In this document: in pieces, positions 25,563 through 34,500 of the stretch
Layout of the letters: the number at the start of each line of letters is the position of its first letter
How positions within the stretch are numbered: position 1 is the stretch's first letter
Source of the DNA: Pseudomonadota bacterium
GTDB taxonomy: Bacteria; Pseudomonadota; Alphaproteobacteria; Rhizobiales; Xanthobacteraceae
Direction: 5' to 3'
DNA length: 35,135 nt
NCBI GenBank assembly: GCA_021811945.1
Contig: JAKAPE010000010.1
Location: forward strand, 1 to 35,135
Translations under genes and position numbers: made by a program
The notes under the pieces: generated by a model
Seen by the model: the letters and a program-made list of their open reading frames with translations, nothing else
Databases searched by the model: none
What the model was told of the DNA's origin: nothing

Positions 25563-25632
25563 GTCCCGATCGCACGTCCGCTTTGTTGACGCGCTCCCCG
25601 TTCTTGTGCAGCGCGATCGTGTCAGAGGGCGC

Positions 25633-25647
25633 TTAAGCGAACCCTAA
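25633..25647 (-). promoter_or_regulatory. CtrA-like motif upstream of the histidine kinase
   Basis: The plus strand reads TTAA-N7-CTAA (25633-25647), one base from the TTAA-N7-TTAA consensus bound by the cell-cycle regulator CtrA in alphaproteobacteria. It lies about 70 bases upstream of the kinase start. Such motifs also arise by chance. Confidence 0.3.
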
Positions 25648-25856
25648 GGCGCCGGGCCCGATCGCACCAGAACATCGCAGCTTCGCGCCGGGTAGGCGCG
25701 AGCGGAGGAAATTCGTGCGTCATGGTGAATCGCCCGTTGCCACCCGAGCAGCGACGGCTGCCGTCGGTGCATCGACGAACGCGCCCGCACAGCCAAACGC
25801 TCTGCGCCGACCGAATCTGGCCGGAGAAAATCCCGTGCCGATTTCTTGCCGATTTT

Positions 25857-25907
25857 TCGCAAATTTTAGCTAAGTTCTATTTTTTCGATTTGTGCAAAAA
25901 TTTGCGA
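25857..25907. repeat. AT-rich inverted repeat upstream of the DUF5330-like gene
   Basis: TCGCAAATTTT (25857-25867) and AAAATTTGCGA (25897-25907) are perfect 11-bp inverted arms around 29 AT-rich bases. A direct repeat, TGCCGATTT at 25836-25844 and 25847-25855, stands just before it. In the 460-base divergent gap between the kinase and the DUF5330-like gene this is the only strongly AT-rich stretch; it may be a promoter region or binding site. The rest of the gap, apart from the CtrA-like motif, shows nothing recognisable. Confidence 0.6.
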
Positions 25908-26022
25908 CGTATTCTGCGCGACTATGAGCAAAAATGTCCCCCCGCCGCCAACGCGGCTTTCAAGAGACGCTGCTAGTGTATGTCGAGGTGCGGCAAAGCG
26001 CGCGTTCGGGGATGCGGGATTC

Positions 26023-26448
26023 ATGTTCTTTCTGTTGCGCATGACGTTCTGGCTCGGCCTTGTGCTGATCCTCCTGCCCAGCGGCGTGCCGCGGCGCGGG
26101 CCGGCGGCGGCGCAGGCGGTCGGCGCCGCCGACGCGATTTCGGCGGCTTCCGCGACCGTCGCGGATCTGCGCGGGTTCTGCACCAGGCAGCCCCAGGCCT
26201 GCGTGGTCGGCTCGCAGATAGCGACCGCCATCGGCCACAAGGCGCAGGCAGGCGCCGAGACGTTTTACGATGTCTTGACCGACGCACTGGCGTCGCGCAG
26301 GACCGGATCGCTCGCGAGCGGGGCGCCAAGGACAGTGTCCGATCGCGCCTCGCAGGACACCCTCACGCCGGCCGACCTCGTCCCGGCTTGGCGCGGACCG
26401 CCGCCACAGTCGGAGCGTGTGCGCCGGAACCGCAGGCGCGCGGCGTAA
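26023..26448 (+). CDS. DUF5330-like small exported or membrane-anchored protein
   Basis: A 141-residue protein of unknown function. The N-terminus MFFLLRMTFWLGLVLILLPSG is a membrane anchor or signal peptide, and the following part has two cysteines in LRGFCTRQPQACVVGSQ, then a Pro/Arg-rich tail. This combination is what I recall of DUF5330 proteins common in Rhizobiales. ATG 26023 has GGGA just upstream and begins exactly at the hydrophobic segment; an in-frame ATG at 25924 would add 33 residues of non-typical, basic leader. It is divergent from the histidine kinase and in line with sufE. Confidence 0.7.
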   Translation: MFFLLRMTFWLGLVLILLPSGVPRRGPAAAQAVGAADAISAASATVADLRGFCTRQPQACVVGSQIATAIGHKAQAGAETFYDVLTDALASRRTGSLASGAPRTVSDRASQDTLTPADLVPAWRGPPPQSERVRRNRRRAA

Positions 26449-26584
26449 TCGAACCCCCATTACGGCGGAAAGAGCGGTCGGCAATCGCTCTGAATTGCTT
26501 CAGCCCGGTCCTACTGGCGCGGCGCGGATCGTGTTCAGCGCAGACATCGACCTCGCCGGCTCGTCGCCTTATATATAGAGGGCG

Positions 26585-26662
26585 CCAGTGTGGCGATTGA
26601 GAAGTCCGCATCATTCTTGCCGCCAGCTCGTGATGCGGACTTCTGAACCAAAGCCACACTGG
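26585..26662. repeat. Large imperfect inverted repeat, first of two before sufE
   Basis: CCAGTGTGGC (26585-26594) pairs with GCCACACTGG (26653-26662), and inside it GAAGTCCGCATCA (26601-26613) pairs with TGATGCGGACTTC (26631-26643) around 17 bases. Both pairs of arms are perfect, separated by unequal internal loops. As RNA this would be a very stable hairpin. It looks like a short dispersed palindromic repeat or a small non-autonomous mobile element. The 26449-26584 stretch before it shows nothing recognisable. Confidence 0.85.
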
Positions 26663-26677
26663 ATCAATAAGTTGCTA

Positions 26678-26744
26678 GTGTCCTTCGATTCCGAAGTTGG
26701 CAAACGAGCGAGCCGCAAATTCGCGAACTTCGGAATGGGGACAC
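26678..26744. repeat. Second inverted repeat directly before sufE
   Basis: GTGTCC (26678-26683) pairs with GGACAC (26739-26744), and ATTCCGAAGTT (26688-26698) with AACTTCGGAAT (26726-26736). It begins 15 bases after the first element and ends 17 bases before the sufE ATG, so in an mRNA from upstream it would fold over the leader and may affect initiation. Confidence 0.85.
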
Positions 26745-26761
26745 GAGGAAACATTGGCGCG

Positions 26762-27196
26762 ATGGCTCATATCGACGACATCATCGACAATTTTTCCGTC
26801 CTCGACGAGTGGGACGACCGCTACCGCTATCTCATTGAGCTTGGGCGGGAGCTGCCGCCGCTCGCTGCGGCTGCATACACCGACGCCAATAAGGTGCAAG
26901 GCTGCACCAGCCAGGTCTGGCTCGATACCAAGGTGCAGCCGGACGGCGCCGGCGGACCTATGCTCACCTTCGCCGGGGACAGCGATGCCCATATCGTGCG
27001 GGGGCTGATTGCGGTCCTGTTCGCGATCTATTCGGGCAACAGCGCCCGCGACATCCTCGCCGTCGATGCGATCATCTTGTTCGAACGGATGGGCCTGCGC
27101 GAACATCTCACGCCGCAGCGCTCGAACGGCTTCCGCTCGATGGTGGAGCGTATCCGCGCCGATGCCCGCGCCGCGCTCGCGGTCGCCACGGTCTGA
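26762..27196 (+). CDS. sufE: SufE-family sulfur-acceptor protein
   Basis: Cytoplasmic partner of the cysteine desulfurase SufS in iron-sulfur cluster assembly; it accepts persulfide sulfur on a conserved cysteine. The protein has 144 residues, the normal length, with the acceptor Cys in VQGCTSQVWL (about residue 42-45). IDDIIDNFSVLDEWDDRYRYLIELGR at the start and the LVAVLFAIYSGNSARDIL-like middle are typical. ATG 26762 gives the family N-terminus; GAGGAA about 12 bases upstream is rather distant. A longer frame reading through the inverted repeats is not believed. It converges on mutL with 47 bases between. No suf cluster adjoins. Confidence 0.92.
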   Translation: MAHIDDIIDNFSVLDEWDDRYRYLIELGRELPPLAAAAYTDANKVQGCTSQVWLDTKVQPDGAGGPMLTFAGDSDAHIVRGLIAVLFAIYSGNSARDILAVDAIILFERMGLREHLTPQRSNGFRSMVERIRADARAALAVATV

Positions 27197-27243
27197 CCTT
27201 CTCGGTGTCGGCCGCGATCGATCCGCGAGGCAGTGAACCCGAG

Positions 27244-29112
27244 TTACCGCCGCCCGAACAACCGCTCGATGTCGGCAAGTCTCAGCTCCACATAGGTGGG
27301 GCGGCCGTGGTTGCATTGGCCGGAATTGGGTGTCCGCTCCATCTCGCGCAGAAGCGCATTCATCTCCAGGAGCTTGAGCCTTCTCCCGGCGCGCACCGAG
27401 CCGTGGCAGGCCATCGAGGAAGCGACCTGCATCAGCCGCCGTTCAAGCGGCAGAGTCTCGTCCCATTCGCTCAAATGCTCGGCAAGGTCGCGAACTAAGC
27501 CGCCGCCGTCGATCTCGCCGAGCAGCGCCGGCGTCTCGCGCAGGGCAACCGCACCGGGACCGAAGGAGTCAACGACGAGTCCGAAACGCTCCAGTTCGGC
27601 GACGCGTTTGAGCAGCCGCTCGACGTCCGCCTCGTCAAGCTCGACGATTTCCGGAATAAGCAGAATCTGGCGGGCGACTCCGCTTTTTTCCATCGCCGCT
27701 TTGAGTTTCTCATAGACGATGCGCTCATGTGCGGCGTGCTGGTCAACGACGACCAGGCCGTCGCGCGTCTGCGCCACGATATAGGTTTCGTGCACCTGGG
27801 CGCAGGCCGCGCCGAGCGGATGATCGAGCGCCTGGACCGACGACTCGGCGAACGGAGCGGCTGCGGCGGCGATGTCCGCGGCAAGGCCGGCGCCAAGATC
27901 GACCGCAGGCGCTCCGACAGCGAAAGCGGCCTGCTCCGGGTCGGCAAACCCGTTCGGTGCATCGATGCGCCCGACACCCGAATCGCCCGGCCGCGCCGGC
28001 GATCTTCGCCAATCCCAACCACGCCTGCCCCCGCTCCAACTCGCAGAGGAAGGACCGGCCAAGGCCGGCCGCAACGCGGCCATCGCCGCGCTGCCGCCGG
28101 TTGTCGCCGCTCGTCGGGCTTCCCGCGCGAGCGCCTCCTTGAGCGCGTGCACGATCAAGGCGCGGACGAGGCCGACGTTGCGAAAGCGCACTTCGGTCTT
28201 GGCCGGGTGCACATTGACGTCGACCTCGCGCGCGTCAAGCGACACGAAGAGCGCGACCAGCGGATGGCGATCGCGCGGCAGATAGTCGGCATAGGCCGCG
28301 CGTACCGCGCCGAGGAGGAGCCTGTCGCGCACTGGCCGGTCGTTGACGAAGAGATATTGGCCGAGCGCATTGGCGCGCGTGAGTGTGGGCAGCGCGGCAA
28401 AGCCTTCTATCGCCACGCCCTCGCGCCCGGCGGCGACCGCAACCGCATTGGCGCTGAAGTCCGCGCCGAGCACGTCGCCGAGGCGGGCGAGCCGGCCCGC
28501 TGCGCCGGGCAGCGCCGCCGCAAAGGTGACCGGGAGGCGTTCCTCGCCGGCAAGCGTAAAGGCGACGTCGGGCCGGCTCATGGCGAGCCGCCGCACCACC
28601 TCCCGCACCGCCTCGGCCTCGGTGCGGTCCTGCTTGAGGAACTTGAGCCGCGCCGGCGTGGCATGAAAGAGGTCGCGCATTTCGACGCGCGTGCCCGCGC
28701 CGAGTGCCGCCGGTTTCGGCCCAGACTTCACGCCGCAATCGACGGCAATCGACCAGGCATGCGGCTCGCTGCGGTGGCGCGCGGCGAGCGAGAGCCGCGC
28801 CACCGCGCCGATCGAGGCCAACGCCTCGCCGCGGAAGCCGAGCGTGCCGATGGCGGAAAGATCGTCGCCGGCAAGCTTCGAGGTGGCATGGCGCTCGACC
28901 GCGAGCGCCATGTCGGCACGCGTCATCCCCTCGCCGTCGTCGCTGACGCGGACAAGCCGCCGCCCGCCGCCGTCGGTGAAGACATCGATGCGGCGCGCGC
29001 CGGCATCAAGCGCATTTTCCACGAGCTCTTTGACCACGCTTGCCGGACGCTCGATCACCTCGCCCGCGGCGATGCGGTTGATCACGGCTTCCGGGAGCTG
29101 GCGCACGGGCAT
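27244..29112 (-). CDS. mutL: DNA mismatch repair protein MutL, endonuclease type
   Basis: Mismatch-repair ATPase and nicking endonuclease that links MutS recognition to strand removal, 622 residues. The GHKL ATPase motifs are intact: E29 and N33 in VKELVENALDAGA, DDGEGM (58-63) and GFRGEAL (92-98). A Gly/Ala/Pro-rich linker follows about residue 330. The C-terminal domain holds DQHAAHERIVYE (457-468), matching the metal-binding DQHA-x2-E-x4-E of nicking MutLs, plus ACHGSVR (about 568) and CNHGRP (604 region). This fits alphaproteobacteria that lack MutH. ATG 29112 (MPVRQLPE) is preferred over a GTG at 29133. It is divergent from the copper operon. Confidence 0.96.
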   Translation of the reverse strand: MPVRQLPEAVINRIAAGEVIERPASVVKELVENALDAGARRIDVFTDGGGRRLVRVSDDGEGMTRADMALAVERHATSKLAGDDLSAIGTLGFRGEALASIGAVARLSLAARHRSEPHAWSIAVDCGVKSGPKPAALGAGTRVEMRDLFHATPARLKFLKQDRTEAEAVREVVRRLAMSRPDVAFTLAGEERLPVTFAAALPGAAGRLARLGDVLGADFSANAVAVAAGREGVAIEGFAALPTLTRANALGQYLFVNDRPVRDRLLLGAVRAAYADYLPRDRHPLVALFVSLDAREVDVNVHPAKTEVRFRNVGLVRALIVHALKEALAREARRAATTGGSAAMAALRPALAGPSSASWSGGRRGWDWRRSPARPGDSGVGRIDAPNGFADPEQAAFAVGAPAVDLGAGLAADIAAAAAPFAESSVQALDHPLGAACAQVHETYIVAQTRDGLVVVDQHAAHERIVYEKLKAAMEKSGVARQILLIPEIVELDEADVERLLKRVAELERFGLVVDSFGPGAVALRETPALLGEIDGGGLVRDLAEHLSEWDETLPLERRLMQVASSMACHGSVRAGRRLKLLEMNALLREMERTPNSGQCNHGRPTYVELRLADIERLFGRR

Positions 29113-29141
29113 ATCGCGACTCGCTGGCCGCACGGTAGCCT

Positions 29142-29163
29142 GGATTTTGCGTCGGCAAAATCC
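29142..29163. promoter_or_regulatory. Perfect hairpin palindrome between mutL and the metal operon
   Basis: GGATTTTGC (29142-29150) and GCAAAATCC (29155-29163) are perfect 9-bp arms around GTCG. It stands 30 bases upstream of the mutL ATG and just before the -35 of the metal operon, so it could be an operator for either or a leader hairpin. Confidence 0.55.
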
Positions 29164-29174
29164 GGGGCGGAGTA

Positions 29175-29203
29175 TTGAGTGGGTTTGAACTGCTACCTAT
29201 ATA
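29175..29203 (+). promoter_or_regulatory. Candidate sigma70 promoter of the Cus-type operon
   Basis: TTGAGT (29175-29180), a 17-base spacer and TATATA (29198-29203) point at the first gene, with transcription starting near 29210 and a leader of about 25 bases. The 17-base spacing is that of an ordinary promoter, not the 19-20 bases of MerR/CueR-controlled ones, and no CueR-type dyad is seen in the spacer. Confidence 0.45.
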
Positions 29204-29235
29204 ACGGAAGCTCGAACTGTGGCACGTAGGAATTC

Positions 29236-29604
29236 ATGCTGGTCGGCTGCACGACCGCTCGCGTGTTCGCACTCCTTGCCCTTGCGGGCCTTGTGCTAGC
29301 GCCGATTGCGCGCCCGGCCATGGCGATGCCGGCTGGAGTCCATAGCGGCATGGACGAAAATATGACGAGCGGCCCCATGGCCGCCGCGCCAGGTCGTATG
29401 CCCTGCTGCCCGAGCCAACCGTCGCTTCCGGATTGCGATAAGGATTGTCCCTTCATGGCGCCATGCGCGCCGATGGCGCTTCACACCGTCGCCCAGAACA
29501 GCCTGATCGTTCCTCTCACGCTCGCTGCTGTCATTTCACCCAGCGGCTCTGCGGCTGTTGCGAGCCTCAGTCACACGCCTCCTCGAAAGCCACCTAAAGT
29601 CTAG
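29236..29604 (+). CDS. Exported Met/Cys/His-rich small protein of the metal operon
   Basis: A 122-residue protein. A signal peptide occupies about residues 1-30 (hydrophobic ALLALAGLVLAPIARPAMA). The mature part is rich in Met, with a cysteine cluster at about 57-76: PCCPSQPS, PDCDKDCPFM and APCAPM, and scattered His. Such composition suits periplasmic binding of soft metals such as Cu(I) or Ag(I). I recognise no named family. The AGGAA ribosome site is four to five bases from ATG 29236. It is the first gene after the promoter at 29175-29203 and precedes the FixH-like, CusB-like and CusA-like genes on the same strand, which is the main reason to link it to metal handling. Confidence 0.75.
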   Translation: MLVGCTTARVFALLALAGLVLAPIARPAMAMPAGVHSGMDENMTSGPMAAAPGRMPCCPSQPSLPDCDKDCPFMAPCAPMALHTVAQNSLIVPLTLAAVISPSGSAAVASLSHTPPRKPPKV

Positions 29605-29612
29605 GTTCGGCG

Positions 29613-29632
29613 CCGTCAGTTTCGTCTGACGG
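29613..29632 (+). promoter_or_regulatory. Intercistronic hairpin
   Basis: CCGTCAG (29613-29619) and CTGACGG (29626-29632) form a 7-bp stem with a TTTCGT loop, between the Met/Cys-rich gene and the FixH-like gene. No T-tract follows, so it may be an mRNA-stability hairpin or partial attenuator rather than a terminator. Confidence 0.45.
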
Positions 29633-29723
29633 TGGTGTGACCTGATTTGTTTGCTTGTGGTCTGCGCCTGCGGCGCAGCCCATGCCGTGGCGCGGACGCA
29701 TCCCGAACCGAGGAGATTAGACC

Positions 29724-30131
29724 ATGACTATCGTGACGAGAAGAGTCGTAGTGATTGCGACAGCGATCGGTCCCCTGTCTGGCAGACTGTTATCGCCCGC
29801 GCTGGCCGATGCGCGCGATTACGAGTTCCAACTTATGCAGAGCGAGGTGAAGAAGGGCGACGGCGTGGTCGTCGCCGTGCGCCTTGTCGACAAGCGTTCC
29901 GGCAAGGCGATGCCTGATGCCGTGATTTACGCAAAGCGTATCGACATGGCCCCTGACGGGATGGCGGCGATGGCGGTGCCGATCGAACAAATGCCGTCGA
30001 CGGAGCCGGGCGTCTATCGCTTCAAGGCCGACCTAACGATGCAAGGCCGTTGGCAGCTATCGCTGGCGGCGAAGGTGCAGGGCGAGACCGGCACGGTCGA
30101 GAGCAAGCTTGTACTCAAGGTCGTGCCATGA
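29724..30131 (+). CDS. FixH/YtkA-like exported protein of the metal operon
   Basis: A 135-residue protein, exported by a signal peptide that ends near LLSPALADA, followed by a single immunoglobulin-like beta domain. The pattern of YEFQLMQSEVKKGDGVVVAVRLVDKRSGKAMPDAVI and EPGVYRFKADLTMQGRWQLSLAAKV (short parts only quoted) is that of YtkA-like/FixH domains. Several of these lie beside cus genes in alphaproteobacteria. Its mature part has a number of Met residues (MAPDGMAAMAVP) but no Cys. The GAGGAG ribosome site is good. Its stop overlaps the adaptor's start by four bases (ATGA). The role is likely periplasmic metal handling; this is inference. Confidence 0.78.
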   Translation: MTIVTRRVVVIATAIGPLSGRLLSPALADARDYEFQLMQSEVKKGDGVVVAVRLVDKRSGKAMPDAVIYAKRIDMAPDGMAAMAVPIEQMPSTEPGVYRFKADLTMQGRWQLSLAAKVQGETGTVESKLVLKVVP

Positions 30132-31501
30132 AGCGCTTTGCTTTCGCCGCGCTGATCCTCGCCACAAGTCTTGCAGCGGGGATCGGCGGATATCGGATCG
30201 GTCGCGACGGTCCCCTTCCGCTCTCCATTACAGCCAGTGCCGCGGCCCGCGGCCCGGTGGTCTATTACCAGGACCCCGACGGCAAGCCCTTCTACGCGGC
30301 CGAACCCAAATCAACCCGGGACGGCCGCCCCTACCGCGCGGTTCATGCCAACGAGGACGTGGGTTTCGACGACAACCAACCTGCGGCGGAGGCGAAAGCA
30401 GGCAGTCTCCGAAAGATTCTTTACTACCGCAATCCGATGGGGCTTCCCGACATCTCCAAGGTACCCAAGAAGGATCCGATGGGGATGGACTACATCCCCG
30501 TTTATGAAGGCGAGGACACCGGCGACGCGAGCGTGAAAGTGTCCGCCGGTAAGCTTCAGCGCATCGGTGTCAAGACGGAGCCGGCAGCGTTGCGCGTGCT
30601 CGCCGAGCCGGTGCGCGCGCCGGGAACGATTCAGCTCGACGAGCGGCGCATCGCGGTGATCGCAGTTCGCACCGAGGCTTTTGTTGAGGGGGTCGAAAAC
30701 GTCACCACAGGAAGTGCCGTTCGCAAAGACCAACCGCTCCTTCGCATTTATAGCCGCGAGATCACCGGCGCCGCCGCCGAATTGGTGATGAGCCTCAATG
30801 ATGCGAAAAGCGCGGCCGGCTTGCGCCAGCGATTATTGAATCTTGGCGCTCCCCAACAGCTGCTCGACGAGATTGAGCGCACCGGCAAGGTGCCTCTGAC
30901 GTTCACTTTGCCGGCGCCGCGCGACAGCTTGGTGCTGGAGCGCAACGTGGTGGACGGTCAGCGCGTCATGCCGGGCGACGTGATGTTTCGCTTGGCCGAC
31001 GAGTCGGTGGTGTGGGCCTTGGTCGACGTTGCCGAGCGTGACCTTGCCGCAGTCAAGCAGGGCCAGGTAGTCAACGTCCGCGTGCGCGGCTACCCGGAAC
31101 GCACTTTCCCGGGCACGGTCGCGCTTGTCTATCCGTATCTCAACCCGGCGACGCGTACGGTGCGAGTGAGGATCGAGCTTGCCAACCCGAACTTGCTGCT
31201 CAAGCCCGACATGTACGCGGAGGCCATGATCGAGACCGGGGACGGTGAGATGGCGCTGGCGGTACCGGATAGCGCGGTCATTGACAGCGGGGACCGGCAG
31301 GTGGTGCTCGTCGACAAGGGAGAGGGCCGGTTCGAACCACGCGCCGTTCAACTTGGCAAGCATGGCGCCGGTTACGTGCAAGTGCGGGACGGTTTGCAGG
31401 ACGGCGAAGCCGTCGTTACCTCCGCCAACTTCCTGATCGACGCCGAAAGCAATCTTAAAACCGCACTGCAATCCTTAAGCAATGCCAGAGCGACGCCATG
31501 A
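30128..31501 (+). CDS. CusB-like RND periplasmic adaptor (membrane fusion protein)
   Basis: Periplasmic adaptor of 457 residues linking an RND pump to an outer-membrane channel. An N-terminal membrane anchor (residues 5-24) is followed by a repeat of metal-binding-like segments: VVYYQDPDGKPFYAAEP and ILYYRNPMGLPD...DPMGMDYIPVYE. Met104, Met118 and Met120 correspond to the three Met residues with which E. coli CusB binds Cu(I)/Ag(I). Barrel-sandwich and beta-barrel regions follow (VRAPGTIQLDERR, RVRGYPERTFPGTVALVYPYLNPATRTV). ATG 30128 is chosen for overlap with the preceding stop. The stop overlaps cusA's start. It should work with the pump at 31498-34668. Confidence 0.9.
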   Translation: MKRFAFAALILATSLAAGIGGYRIGRDGPLPLSITASAAARGPVVYYQDPDGKPFYAAEPKSTRDGRPYRAVHANEDVGFDDNQPAAEAKAGSLRKILYYRNPMGLPDISKVPKKDPMGMDYIPVYEGEDTGDASVKVSAGKLQRIGVKTEPAALRVLAEPVRAPGTIQLDERRIAVIAVRTEAFVEGVENVTTGSAVRKDQPLLRIYSREITGAAAELVMSLNDAKSAAGLRQRLLNLGAPQQLLDEIERTGKVPLTFTLPAPRDSLVLERNVVDGQRVMPGDVMFRLADESVVWALVDVAERDLAAVKQGQVVNVRVRGYPERTFPGTVALVYPYLNPATRTVRVRIELANPNLLLKPDMYAEAMIETGDGEMALAVPDSAVIDSGDRQVVLVDKGEGRFEPRAVQLGKHGAGYVQVRDGLQDGEAVVTSANFLIDAESNLKTALQSLSNARATP

Positions 31502-34500
31502 TCGCGCGCATCATTGCGGGTTCCGCTCGTAACCTGATGTTCGTCCTGATCGGAACCGCCTTTGCGGCGCTCGCCGGGCTCTATGCGCTCCTGCACACGC
31601 CGCTCGATGCCATTCCCGATCTGTCGGACACGCAGGTGATCGTCTACACGGACTATCCTGGCCAGGCGCCGCAGGTGGTCGAAGACCAAGTCACCTATCC
31701 GTTGGTGTCAGCGATGCTCACGGTGCCGAAGTCGCGGGTCGTGCGGGGCTTCTCCTATTTCGGCGTTTCTTTTGTCTACGTGATTTTCGAGGATGGGACT
31801 GACATCTACTGGGCGCGTTCGCGCGTTCTCGAATATCTCAGCGCCGCCGCCCGCAACTTACCCAACGGGGTAACGCCGAGCCTCGGCCCCGACGCCACCG
31901 GCGTCGGCTGGGTGTACGAATATGTACTGCTCGCCAAGAACCGCACGCTGGCCGAACTGCGCTCGCTGCAGGATTGGTCGTTGCGCTATGGCTTGTCCAA
32001 GGCCGAAGGCGTGAGCGAAATCGCCAGTGTCGGCGGTTTCGTCAAGCAATACAATGTGGTGGTCGACCCGCAGCGGCTGCGCAGCTTCGGCATACCGCTG
32101 GCGAAGGTGCGGGATGCAATCCGCTCAAGCAACATGGACGTGGGTGGGCGTACGGTCGAACTGTCCGAGTTTGAATTCGTCGTGCGCGGCCGCGGCTACC
32201 TCAAAGGGATTCCCGATCTGCAGCGGATCGTACTCAAGAGCGATGGCGGAACTCCGGTACTGCTACAGGACGTGGCCCGCGTCGAGCTTGGCCCCGACGA
32301 GCGGCGCGGCCTCACCGAACTCAACGGCGACGGCGAGGTCGCAAGCGGCATTGTGCTGCAGCGTTTTGGCGCCAATGCACTGCATGTCATCAATAACGTG
32401 AAAAGTCGACTTGCGGAGCTATCGCACAGCCTGCCCAGCGGGGTGACCATTCAGCCTGTCTACGATCGCTCCAAGCTGATCTACGACGCGATTAAAAACC
32501 TCCGGCACACGCTTCTGGAAGAAAGCGTCATCGTTGCGATGGTCTGCGTCATATTCCTGCTCCATGTGCGCAGTGCGCTGGTGGCGATTTTGATGCTCCC
32601 GGTCGGCGTGCTCATGGCGTTCGCGGCGATGAAGTTGCTCGGTATCGGCTCCAACATCATGAGTCTCGGCGGTATTGCGATCGCGATCGGAGCGATGATC
32701 GACGCGGCGATCGTGATGATCGAGAACGCGCATAAGCACCTTGAGCGCGCGGCTCTGGACACATCGCGTCCTCAAATCTTGATTGTTGCCGCAAGCGAGG
32801 TCGGCCCGTCGCTGTTCTTCGGTTTGCTGATCATCACCGTTTCATTTCTGCCTATTTTCTCGCTCGAAGCACAGGAAGGCCGGCTGTTCAGTCCGCTGGC
32901 TTACACCAAGACATTCTCGATGGCCGCGGCGGCGCTGCTTTCCGTGACGCTCGTGCCGGCGCTGATGATCCTTTTCGTTCGTGGCCGGATCGTTCCCGAA
33001 CAGAAAAACCCGTTGAACCGGCTCTTAATCTGGATTTATCGCCCGATCATCGAGACCGTCCTCAATGGCAAAGCGCTGACGATCATGCTCGCGCTTGCGG
33101 TCGTGGCGATTACCATCTGGCCGGCGAGCCGGCTCGGCTCCGAATTCATGCCGACGCTCAATGAAGGAACGCTGTTCTACATGCCAACGACGCTGCCCGG
33201 CATCTCCATCACCAAGGCGGCCGACCTTCTCCAAATGCAGGACCGCATCATCAAGTCGTTCCCAGAAGTGGAATCGGTCTTCGGCAAGGCCGGCCGCGCC
33301 TCGACTGCGACCGATCCGGCGCCGACCGAAATGTTCGAGACAGTGATCAACCTAAAGCCCAAGGACCAATGGCGCCGCCGCGTCACCGTCGACTCGCTGA
33401 TCGCGGAAATGGATAAGGCGCTGCAGTTTCCGGGCGTCTCGAATGCCTGGACCATGCCGATCAAGGCCCGCATCGACATGCTCTCCACCGGAATCCGCAC
33501 GCCCGTTGGCGTCAAGGTGTTCGGCACCGATCTTGTTGAAATGGAACGGGTCGCGCGCCAAATCGAGCAGGTCCTGAAAACCGTCCCGGGGACGTCGAGC
33601 GCCTATGCCGAGCGCGTGACCGGCGGGTATTACCTGGACATAGTTGCGAACCGCGACGTTCTGGCCCGCTACGGCCTCCTGGAAAGCGACGTGCAGGATG
33701 CCGTCGCCACCGCGCTCGGCGGCGAAGCCGTCACTACCACGGTCGAGGGGCGCGAACGCTACACTGTCAATGTCCGCTATCCGCGCGACCAGCGCAGCAA
33801 TCCGCGGTCGATCGCCAGCGATGTCCTCATTGCGCTGCCGAACGGCGGAACCGTTCCGCTGGGTGAGGTGGCTTCCGTCACGCTCGGCCGAGGGCCAACC
33901 GGCATCCGCACCGAAAACGGCCAACTCGCCGTCTACATCTTTGTCGACATCCGCGACCGCGACTTGGGCGGTTATGTCGCCGACGCGCAGAAGGCCGTGG
34001 CCGCCAGCGTGCAGTTGCCGCCCGGCTATTACGTCACCTGGAGCGGCCAATTCGAATATCTGGAGCGCGCGGCAGCACGCTTGAAAGTGGTTGTTCCGGT
34101 CACGCTGCTGATCATCCTGTTTTTGCTCTATTTGAATTTTCGCAACCTAACCGAAACACTGATCGTGATGCTTTCGCTGCCGTTCTCGTTGGTCGGGGGG
34201 CTGTGGTTACTGTGGTTTCTTGGCTTCAACTTCTCCGTGGCCGTTGCGGTCGGATTCATCGCGCTGGCCGGGGTCGCGGCGGAGACTGGCGTCGTGATGC
34301 TGATCTATCTTGACCACGCCTTGAGCGACGTGAAGGCGAGATGCGCCGCGGAAGGAAGACCGTTCACGCGCGACGATCTGCGGGAGGCGATCATGCTGGG
34401 CGCGGTCGAGCGCGTACGCCCGAAGATGATGACGGTTGTCGCCATCATCGCCGGTCTGTTGCCGATCATGTGGAGTGCGGGAACCGGTTCCGAGGTCATG

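Noticed and set aside
26585-26662. tRNA or rho-independent terminator
   Set aside because: No cloverleaf or anticodon arm can be drawn, and no T-tract follows the stem.
26588-26761. Longer sufE reading frame starting inside the inverted repeats
   Set aside because: The extra 58 residues are translated palindromic repeat, and the SufE family begins at the ATG at 26762.
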